This document shows, in pieces, positions 1 through 5,566 of a DNA stretch of 5,940 nt. This DNA is from Eggerthellaceae bacterium (lineage in GTDB: Bacteria > Actinomycetota > Coriobacteriia > Coriobacteriales > Eggerthellaceae), in contig JAGCZM010000173.1 of assembly GCA_017960005.1 (NCBI GenBank), forward strand, positions 1-5,940. Reading direction: 5' to 3'. The position numbers were made by a program, and so were the translations under genes. Under the pieces are notes generated by a model. It saw nothing but the letters and a program-made list of their open reading frames with translations, ran no database searches and had not been told where the DNA came from. Numbering within the stretch: position 1 is the stretch's first letter; every line of letters starts with the position of its first letter.

Positions 1-1347
1 GAACGATGCCGACAAAATGCCGACCTTGGCCGCGGCAATCAAGTCGGGGTCGGTAAAGGCCAGATTGGCAACGAATATCGCCATCGTAAACCCAACGCCT
101 CCCAAAATTGCGGCGCCGAGCATATGGATCCAGTTGACGTTTTCGGGCAAAACGGCGATTTTGGTTTTGACGGTGACAAACGACAACAGCATGATGCCGA
201 TGGGTTTGCCGAGCAAAAGACCCAAAAACACTCCGAAGAATGCCGGGCTCATGATCATGGCACTCACATCGCCACTTACAAAGTTGACGTCGGCATTGGT
301 AAGCGCAAACAATGGCAGAATCATGAAGTTGACCCAGGGATACAGATGATGTTCGAGTCTGACCGCGGGAGGAACGACCTTGTTGGCGACGTTTCTTAAA
401 CTCTCGGCGGTCTTGATGAACTTGGCCTGACCCATGACATGGGATTCGTCATCGTATATCGAGGAGGCCTCGGAGAGCTTTCTGTTCGACCAACGAAGGA
501 AACTCCGCATATCGATATGGGAATCGGTCGGAATGGTGAACGCCAAGATGACACCGGCAATCGTGGAATGGATGCCGCTGCAAAACACGCAGTACCACAA
601 AACCACACCAACCAGAATATAGGGCACCAACGAATAGACGTTGAGTTTGTTCATGATAAAGAGAATGGCCGTGACGATGGCCGCCGCCCCGATCCAAATC
701 ATGTTGGGGGTCTGGCCGTAGAACACGGCAATAATCATGATGGCGATGATGTCATCGGCAACGGCAAGCGTGCTCAAAAACACGCGGACACCGTTGGGAA
801 CATGATCGCGCAAAAGCGCCATGATACCGAGGGCAAAGGCGATGTCGGTTGCGGTGGTAACGCCCCATCCGTGTCCCGTCATGGCGTTTCCCATGTTGAA
901 AATCAAATAGATGATAATCGGGAACATCACGCCGCCGCATGCCGCAATGATGGGAAGCAGGGCCTGGCGCACGTTGGTAAGCTCACCGACGGTCATTTCG
1001 TATTTGATTTCGAGACCGACGAGCAAGAAGAATATGGCCATCAAAATATCGTTGATGATCTCGTTGAGGCTCAAAGAAGCTTCCGTACCGCCGAACAAAA
1101 ACCCGACCTCGGTATCCCAAAACGCTTCGAAAGGCTCAAACGCGGCCGTGTTGGCAACGACCAACGCGGTCACGGCAGCCAAAAGCATCAAACCGGCGGC
1201 ACGGGTGGAGGAATGCGTAAAATGAATCAGGCGATTGATGAATCGCTGATTCTTTCTGGCTTTCGGTACGAAAATGCTTCCGGTACCCAGACTCGGTTCA
1301 ACGTTTTCTTCCGAAATCTCTTCTTTTTTGTCTTTGTTTTGTGCCAT
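1..1347 (-). CDS. nhaA: Na+/H+ antiporter NhaA, 3' end cut by the window edge
   Basis: Inner-membrane antiporter of the NhaA family, which exports Na+ (or Li+) in exchange for protons and supports sodium and pH homeostasis. The frame is open from the ATG at 1347 to base 1, giving 449 residues with no stop, so roughly the last 20 residues are missing. Seen in the sequence: the unwound-helix motif TATDIAFALG with Asp168, and the ion-binding pair ADD with Asp198-Asp199 (matching E. coli Asp133 and Asp163/164). Also present are FFLLVGLEIK (106-115), YILVGVVLW (243-251), LLLGKPIGI with Lys381 (matching E. coli Lys300) and GGVGFTMAIF (416-425). Compared with the 388-residue E. coli protein it has a hydrophilic N-terminal extension of about 40 residues and an extra polar segment of about 45 residues (about 280-330) before the conserved LYPW. 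This start is the only one possible, because an in-frame TAA lies at 1389-1391 upstream. No good Shine-Dalgarno is visible. Family assignment is secure. Confidence 0.96.
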   Translation of the reverse strand, partial: MAQNKDKKEEISEENVEPSLGTGSIFVPKARKNQRFINRLIHFTHSSTRAAGLMLLAAVTALVVANTAAFEPFEAFWDTEVGFLFGGTEASLSLNEIINDILMAIFFLLVGLEIKYEMTVGELTNVRQALLPIIAACGGVMFPIIIYLIFNMGNAMTGHGWGVTTATDIAFALGIMALLRDHVPNGVRVFLSTLAVADDIIAIMIIAVFYGQTPNMIWIGAAAIVTAILFIMNKLNVYSLVPYILVGVVLWYCVFCSGIHSTIAGVILAFTIPTDSHIDMRSFLRWSNRKLSEASSIYDDESHVMGQAKFIKTAESLRNVANKVVPPAVRLEHHLYPWVNFMILPLFALTNADVNFVSGDVSAMIMSPAFFGVFLGLLLGKPIGIMLLSFVTVKTKIAVLPENVNWIHMLGAAILGGVGFTMAIFVANLAFTDPDLIAAAKVGILSASF

Positions 1348-1487
1348 ATATCCGTATATCCGTTTCGGGGTATGTATGCTTGGGCGCTTTTAAACGTAAC
1401 TTATGTATTATCCTCTTTTATTTGATTATCATAAAGGCATAACAAAAACGAACCCTCCCGATTAAGGCATTCGAGGCATAAACGGTC
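1348..1487. other. Divergent intergenic region between nhaA and folC
   Basis: The 140 bases between the two divergent start codons must hold both promoters. The middle part (about 1388-1450) is AT-rich. I see no clear sigma-70 promoter for folC. Visible elements are a tandem TATATCCG at the nhaA start, three copies of AGGCAT in front of folC and an imperfect dyad, TTTGATTATCATAAA (1421-1435), that loosely resembles a Fur-type site. No open frame here looks like a gene. Confidence 0.6.
1407..1435 (-). promoter_or_regulatory. Possible nhaA promoter
   Basis: On the minus strand there is a GATAAT hexamer (1407-1412), one mismatch from the -10 consensus. A weak TTTATG (1430-1435) sits 17 bases upstream as a possible -35. 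It would start transcription near 1400 and give a leader of about 50 bases before the nhaA ATG. The region is AT-rich, so a chance match is quite possible. Confidence 0.3.
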
Positions 1488-2789
1488 ATGGATTTCGACG
1501 CAATCGCATACATCAATACTCCTCGGTTCGCCCACAGCGACTACGGGTTGGAACGTACGCGCGCCATGCTCGACATCATGGGCAATCCCGAGGACAAATT
1601 CAAATCCATCCATGTTGCGGGTACCAACGGCAAAGGCTCCACCTGCGCTTTCATCGCATCTGTTTTGCAGGCATGCGGCTATAAAACGGGATTGTTCACC
1701 AGTCCCTATATCAACGAATTCGAGGAGAGAATCCGCGTCGACGGCCAAAACATCCCCCTCGATGTCCTGACCGAGATCACCTTGAAGGCAAAGCATGCGG
1801 CGGAAATTGTCGAGGCGACGTTGGGAACGCATCCGACCGAGTTTGAACTGATGACCGTCATCGGGTTCGAGTATTTCGCACGGATGAACTGTGATTTCGC
1901 GGTCATAGAGGTCGGATTGGGCGGACGTCTCGACTCCACCAATGTCCTTTCCTCCCCCGAATGTTGCGCCATCTGCCGCTTGGGACTCGATCATATGGAT
2001 TTGCTCGGCGATACCATCGAACAAATCGCCACCGAAAAATCCGGCATCATCAAGCAAAACGTACCCGTGGTTTCGTATCCGCAGGAAGAAAGCGCCATGC
2101 GAATCATCGAGAAAATCGCATCCGAGCATAACAGCCCGCTCATCGTCGCCGACTTTTCTTCCCTCGACATTTCTCCCTCTGCAAACGATTTACGTCATCG
2201 CGGGTTTGTTTACAAAGGTCTTTCCTGCAAAACGGGTCTTTTGGGCTCCTACCAGCCACAAAATGCCGCGGTTGCCATCGAAGTTTTGAGAGTGCTGGCA
2301 AACAAAGGATATGACATCACCGAAGAAAACATCGCAAAAGGCGTGGAGCAAACCGCATGGCCGGGACGATTCGAAATCGTCAAAGAAAACCCGCTTGTCA
2401 TCATCGACGGAGGACATAATCCCCAAGGAGCGCAGGCTTTGATCTCCTCGCTCAAAGCAAACTTCCCCGGACAAAAAGCGATATTTGTCATGGGAGTTCT
2501 TGCCGACAAGGATTACCGCACGATGATTGAGACCGTCTTGCCGTATGCTTTGCGGTTCATAACGGTTACTCCGCCCAACCCCCGGGCACTATCGGCAAAA
2601 GATTTGGCCGATACGATAAAAGAGACAGCACCGGTTTTCGGCATGGATATCCAAGTCGAACAAGCGGATATCGATTCTGCCTTGGAGACCGCGCAAACAT
2701 ACGCTCTCAAAGACAAGAACAAGCCGCTTACGATTGCGTTTGGGAGCCTTTATTCCATCGGATCGCTCAAACAATCCCTCAATCGATAA
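1488..2789 (+). CDS. folC: Bifunctional folylpolyglutamate synthase / dihydrofolate synthase
   Basis: Cytoplasmic ATP-dependent ligase of the Mur ligase superfamily. It adds glutamate to folates and, in most bacteria, also joins glutamate to dihydropteroate to make dihydrofolate. The protein has 433 residues, the usual family length. Seen in order: the P-loop GTNGKGST (45-52), TSPY (71-74), EFELMT (118-123), GLGGRLDSTN (143-152), LGLDHMDLLG (165-174) and ATEKSGIIK (181-189, containing the lysine that is carbamylated in the family). These are followed by LLGSYQPQNA (251-260), WPGRFE (291-296), IDGGHNP (306-312) at the start of the C-terminal Mur ligase domain, and PPNPRAL (362-368). The chosen ATG has GAGG 11 bases upstream (1473-1476). 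The gene is divergent from nhaA and convergent with the ACP gene, so it appears to be transcribed alone. Whether it carries both activities cannot be told from sequence. Confidence 0.96.
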   Translation: MDFDAIAYINTPRFAHSDYGLERTRAMLDIMGNPEDKFKSIHVAGTNGKGSTCAFIASVLQACGYKTGLFTSPYINEFEERIRVDGQNIPLDVLTEITLKAKHAAEIVEATLGTHPTEFELMTVIGFEYFARMNCDFAVIEVGLGGRLDSTNVLSSPECCAICRLGLDHMDLLGDTIEQIATEKSGIIKQNVPVVSYPQEESAMRIIEKIASEHNSPLIVADFSSLDISPSANDLRHRGFVYKGLSCKTGLLGSYQPQNAAVAIEVLRVLANKGYDITEENIAKGVEQTAWPGRFEIVKENPLVIIDGGHNPQGAQALISSLKANFPGQKAIFVMGVLADKDYRTMIETVLPYALRFITVTPPNPRALSAKDLADTIKETAPVFGMDIQVEQADIDSALETAQTYALKDKNKPLTIAFGSLYSIGSLKQSLNR

Positions 2790-2812
2790 TCCGTTTTGTC
2801 CCATAAAAGAGA

Positions 2813-2836
2813 AAAAGACCCCCGACGGGGCCTTTT
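2813..2836. terminator. Bidirectional intrinsic terminator between folC and the ACP gene
   Basis: The left arm AAAAGACCCC (2813-2822) pairs with GGGGCCTTTT (2827-2836) around a CGAC loop, with one A-C mismatch. Read on the plus strand it ends in four T, 24 bases past the folC stop. Read on the minus strand it is the classic GGCCCC...GGGG hairpin running into TCTTTTTCTCTTTT, about 30 bases past the ACP stop. It therefore probably ends both convergent transcripts, and more efficiently the ACP one because of the longer T tract. Confidence 0.85.
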
Positions 2837-2865
2837 GGTCTCGTTTATCTCAAAAAGACGAAGCG

Positions 2866-3087
2866 CTAGCGAAGGCTGTCGACGTATTTGACCAAATCCT
2901 CCACGGTCTCCAAGCCTTCCGGTTCCCCGAACACGATGTCACATTTGTCCTCGAGGGTACAAATCAACTCCACCATATCCAAGGAATCGATCTTGAGGCT
3001 GTCGAACGTGGTTTTGGGTCTGATGGTGTTCGGATCGACACCCAAATTCTCGCTCAAAATGCTTCTGATGATGGTTAAGGTGTCCAT
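2866..3087 (-). CDS. acpP: Acyl carrier protein
   Basis: A small acidic cytoplasmic protein of 73 residues that carries acyl chains as thioesters on 4'-phosphopantetheine, most likely for fatty acid synthesis. The attachment site is Ser35 within IDSLDMVEL (33-41), matching the family DSL motif at the start of helix II. The preceding VDPNTIRPKTTF (17-28) is the usual loop I, and the C-terminal TVEDLVKYVDSL (61-72) is the final helix. The segment after helix II (LEDKCDIVFGEPEGLETV, 45-62) departs from the common housekeeping pattern with IPDEDA, so a specialised carrier protein is possible. The ATG at 3087 is preceded by AAAGG about 10 bases upstream. It follows the GltA-like gene by 54 bases with no terminator visible, so co-transcription is likely. 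A bidirectional terminator lies just downstream. Confidence 0.9.
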   Translation of the reverse strand: MDTLTIIRSILSENLGVDPNTIRPKTTFDSLKIDSLDMVELICTLEDKCDIVFGEPEGLETVEDLVKYVDSLR

Positions 3088-3141
3088 ATCAAGCGCGCCT
3101 TTCTTTGCTTTGATCGATAATCTTTTGTCGGTTTAACTTTA

Positions 3142-4536
3142 TCACATCTTTGCGAGATACTCGGCGATACCTTGTGCCGCAAGTCGCCCTGCCTGCATCG
3201 CGGACAAAACGGTGGAAGGACCGTCAACCGCGTCGCCGCCGGCAAAAATCCTCGCAACAGATGTCATTGCCGTTTCCTCGTTTATGATAATCAATCCGCG
3301 CTTGGTCATGTCGAGTTCGGGTACGGATTGTGCGACAACCGTATTCGTGCCGTTACCTATGGCGAGAACAACCGTCTCGCAGGGAATAACTTCGTGAGGC
3401 TTACCCGAAGAAATCGGTGCCCTTCTGCCGCTCTCGTCGGGTTCGGAGAGCACGCACGGATCGCATTTGATACCGCAAACTTCGCCGTTTTCATCGGAAA
3501 CCACGGCAACGGGATTGTACAGATACTTAAACCCGACTCCCTCTTCCTCGGCAAAGATACGCTCGATTGCATGCGCCGGCATCTCCTCGAGACTTCTGCG
3601 ATAGACGATATCGACTTCCGCACCCAAACGAAGAGCGCAGCGCGCGCTGTCCATGGCCACGTCTCCGCCGCCGATGACAACACAACGCTTGCCTTTGAGA
3701 GAGTCGACTTGCAAGGTGTTTACCGCAGTCAAAAACTCGCTCGAAGTGACCACGCCTTTGAGATTTTCTCCCTCGATGCCGAGCATATTGGGTTTGTCGG
3801 CTCCGGATGCCACATAGATCGCATCGAACCCTTCCTCTTTGAGCAAAGAGACCAAGGTTTTGTCCTGCCCGATTGTTGTGTTTAAAACAACGGTGATGTT
3901 TTTGTTATCCAAAAGACGGTATTCGTAATCCAGAATCTCGTCGGGCAATCTGAACGTCGGTATTCCGTAACGCAGCTGTCCTCCGGTTTGTTCGTTTGCC
4001 TCAAACATAACGACGCTTGCGCCCATGGAAGCAAGCTCATGCGCACATACGACAGCGGAAGGGCCCGAGCCGACGCAGGCGATTCTCTTTCCCGCGAGAC
4101 GTTTTTGCTCGTCGGGATCGGCCGGTGCGATATTCACGGCGTTTTCTTTGGCCCAATCGGCCACAAACCGTTGAACCTTACCGATGGCAACGCCGTCTCC
4201 GGTGACCTTGCGGATGCAATGACCTTCGCATTGTTCGTCGGTAAAACAAACACGGCCCGTGATACCGGGAAGGACGTTAACTTCGGTGATGAGGCGATAT
4301 GCTTCCGCAAAATCCTCTTTGGCAACCGCCGCCAAGAAATCGGGAATGGGAACTTTAATGCAGCAACCCTGCATACAGGGAGCTTTCATGCACTGCAGGC
4401 ATCGGCGTGCTTCGTTTACCGCCTGCTCTTTGGTGTAGGCACCTATCACCTCATCAAAACCTTTTATACGTTCTTCCGCGGAAATCACGGCAACCGGTGT
4501 TTTTTGAGTTGCGCGATTCGCTTCATAAGGCAACAT
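3142..4536 (-). CDS. gltA: NADPH-dependent glutamate synthase small-subunit-like flavoprotein (GltA/GltD/SudA type)
   Basis: A cytoplasmic Fe-S flavoprotein of 464 residues, the usual length for the so-called homotetrameric NADPH glutamate synthase family and for the SudA/NfnB subunits. The family moves electrons between NAD(P)H and Fe-S clusters through FAD. Seen in order: an N-terminal Fe-S domain with Cys46, Cys49, Cys54 and Cys58 (RCLQCMKAPCMQGCC) and Cys97, Cys103 and Cys107 (GRVC...QCEGHC). Then come the FAD Rossmann motif GSGPSA (156-161), GIPTFRLP (191-198), the NADPH Rossmann motif GGGDVAMD (289-296) followed by YRR (312-314), and the C-terminal FAD motif FAGGDAVDGPSTVLSAMQAG (431-450). 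Pro of the usual GCPV is replaced by Cys59. No large glutamate synthase subunit and no FNR-like partner is adjacent, so the real acceptor is open: glutamate synthase, ferredoxin:NADP oxidoreductase and polysulfide reductase are all possible. The start is fixed by an excellent Shine-Dalgarno. Confidence 0.92.
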   Translation of the reverse strand: MLPYEANRATQKTPVAVISAEERIKGFDEVIGAYTKEQAVNEARRCLQCMKAPCMQGCCIKVPIPDFLAAVAKEDFAEAYRLITEVNVLPGITGRVCFTDEQCEGHCIRKVTGDGVAIGKVQRFVADWAKENAVNIAPADPDEQKRLAGKRIACVGSGPSAVVCAHELASMGASVVMFEANEQTGGQLRYGIPTFRLPDEILDYEYRLLDNKNITVVLNTTIGQDKTLVSLLKEEGFDAIYVASGADKPNMLGIEGENLKGVVTSSEFLTAVNTLQVDSLKGKRCVVIGGGDVAMDSARCALRLGAEVDIVYRRSLEEMPAHAIERIFAEEEGVGFKYLYNPVAVVSDENGEVCGIKCDPCVLSEPDESGRRAPISSGKPHEVIPCETVVLAIGNGTNTVVAQSVPELDMTKRGLIIINEETAMTSVARIFAGGDAVDGPSTVLSAMQAGRLAAQGIAEYLAKM

Positions 4537-4540
4537 TGCC

Positions 4541-4549
4541 TCACCTCCC
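4541..4549 (-). promoter_or_regulatory. Strong ribosome binding site of the gltA-like gene
   Basis: The minus strand reads GGGAGGTGA, ending 4 bases before the ATG at 4536. It is the best Shine-Dalgarno in the window, with an almost full match to the anti-SD sequence of 16S rRNA. It settles the start codon and suggests high translation. Confidence 0.9.
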
Positions 4550-4610
4550 TTGCATCAAAACAGCAAACGACCGAGTGCCCTTTGCACCGCAATCGTAAAA
4601 AAGTTTGCTC

Positions 4611-4619
4611 ATTATAGCA
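4611..4619 (-). promoter_or_regulatory. Extended -10 promoter of the gltA-acp transcript
   Basis: The minus strand reads TGCTATAAT: a perfect TATAAT (4611-4616) with the TGn extension (4617-4619). The -35 region is weak (CTGAAA about 19 bases upstream), which fits an extended -10 promoter. Transcription would begin near 4604, leaving a leader of about 67 bases before the gltA ATG. The -10 lies inside the dyad TTGCT...AGCAA (4605-4620), where a regulator could bind. It sits 55 bases past the torD stop and so would give gltA its own transcript. Confidence 0.75.
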
Positions 4620-4673
4620 ATTAGAGGAAGAGTAGTTTCAGGCAAGGACTTTCACCCATACGAAATATCGATA

Positions 4674-5414
4674 TCAGTGACTGCTCGTCGCCTCAGAGAT
4701 GCCGTCGATTATCCGCTGCAGGTAATTCTCGTCGTAGCGACAGACATGCAAAGAAAGCTCGGCGGCGTAAAGATAAAAATCGGCCACGGATGCGGCATAA
4801 GCGCGCAAACGCGTCGTAAAACAAGAAATCAGATAAGAGAGATGCTCGCGCAAAAAGTTCAATTGCTCGTAAAGCAGATCAAGGGCACCGGCAAAGTTTC
4901 CGACGATCAAAGCGGCCTTTGTTTTATGGGCCATCTCCGTCATAAACTCCAACTCACAGCCCAAAAAGTCAACCGGCTGGCGCAAACCGGCGCCGACGGA
5001 GAAATCGTATTTTTCGAACACGTCCCTGATTTGAGAGATTGTGCTTTGCGAACCTTCGGATTGAGAGGCCCCGTAAAAGGTTTCGCAACCTTTTCCCAAA
5101 GCCTTTTTGCCTTTGACGAACAAATCGTCATAGGCACGCCTGAGGGATACCAGCTCACCGGTTTCTTCGGGATCGAAATCATACGTAAACGCCGTTTCGC
5201 GAAGCAACTTCTGGAAAGCGTTGGCGATGTTTTCTTCTCCGCAAAACAGCTTTATGTGCCCGGTTGCGGCATCGCTTTCGATGGTCTTCAAGAAGTCCAT
5301 GTCGACGTATGAGACGTAAAAACGACTCAGATAACGATAAATGAATTCTCGGGTCGCCATGGAAGCGATGATTTGTTCTTTATCCATATCGATTATCTCT
5401 TTTTTAAGAATCAT
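4674..5414 (-). CDS. TorD-family molybdoenzyme maturation chaperone
   Basis: A predicted cytoplasmic, all-helical chaperone of 246 residues with no signal peptide. TorD/DmsD/NarJ-family proteins bind the Tat signal or apo form of a molybdopterin oxidoreductase and assist cofactor insertion before export. Seen: an N-terminal helix REFIYRYLSRFY (22-33), LRRAYDDLFV (91-100), then a glycine/serine-rich stretch where the family usually has an aromatic/PYxSxY-type segment. The hallmark region follows as QPVDFLGCELEFMTEMA (146-162), aligned with the family PDHLxxELEFMxxL motif, then LREHLSYLI (188-196) and a final helix with ADFYLYAAEL (211-220). The His of the DHL signature is Phe150 here. The start is uncertain: Met10 at 5387 begins a more family-like N-terminus (MDKEQIIASM), and both starts have only weak purine-rich ribosome sites. 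The neighbouring dmsB-like gene upstream supports a role with a DMSO/TMAO reductase-type enzyme. Confidence 0.85.
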   Translation of the reverse strand: MILKKEIIDMDKEQIIASMATREFIYRYLSRFYVSYVDMDFLKTIESDAATGHIKLFCGEENIANAFQKLLRETAFTYDFDPEETGELVSLRRAYDDLFVKGKKALGKGCETFYGASQSEGSQSTISQIRDVFEKYDFSVGAGLRQPVDFLGCELEFMTEMAHKTKAALIVGNFAGALDLLYEQLNFLREHLSYLISCFTTRLRAYAASVADFYLYAAELSLHVCRYDENYLQRIIDGISEATSSH

Positions 5415-5430
5415 TCGTCTCTCGTATGAA

Positions 5431-5477
5431 AAAAGAAGACCGCAGCGGCTTTACGTTTTTTACTGCGGTCTTCTTTT
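5431..5477 (-). terminator. Strong intrinsic terminator between dmsB and torD
   Basis: Perfect 15-base-pair inverted repeat: AAAAGAAGACCGCAG (5431-5445) against CTGCGGTCTTCTTTT (5463-5477), with a 17-base loop. On the minus strand the 3' arm runs into six T (5434 down to 5429). It lies about 90 bases past the dmsB-like stop and only about 15-20 bases before the torD start. The arms are also A/T-flanked in the plus direction, so it may work both ways, although no plus-strand gene precedes it here. Confidence 0.88.
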
Positions 5478-5566
5478 CAACACTTAACTCGGTTCACTTA
5501 AAAATGCAAGTTTGTTCATTCTCGGAAAAGGCAACCCTTCCCCTCAAAAACACAAGACCGCAACTC

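Noticed and set aside
439..1425. Long plus-strand open frame of 328 codons opposite nhaA
   Set aside because: Its product is low-complexity, rich in His, Asp, Asn and Gly and without a known domain. The minus strand carries a complete set of NhaA motifs over the same bases, so this is an antisense shadow.
1421..1435. Fur-box-like TTTGATTATCATAAA
   Set aside because: The arms match only partly and the region is AT-rich; neither flanking gene is a typical iron-regulated gene, so it is not listed as a site.
1401..2129. Minus-strand open frame of 242 codons opposite folC
   Set aside because: It overlaps the P-loop and other conserved folC blocks on the opposite strand and shows no domain of its own.
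3172..3885. Plus-strand open frame of 237 codons opposite the gltA-like gene
   Set aside because: An antisense shadow of the FAD/NADPH-binding coding sequence with no recognisable motif or ribosome site.
3988..4617. Plus-strand open frame of 209 codons opposite the N-terminal half of the gltA-like gene
   Set aside because: It lies across the conserved Fe-S Cys region on the other strand and runs into the gltA promoter; no family resemblance.
4605..5312. Plus-strand open frame of 235 codons opposite torD
   Set aside because: The minus-strand frame carries TorD family features, and this one has none.
5431..5477. Inverted repeat as the end of a mobile element or an attachment site
   Set aside because: The hairpin has a T tract and sits just past a stop codon, with no transposase, target duplication or second copy, so a terminator explains it fully.
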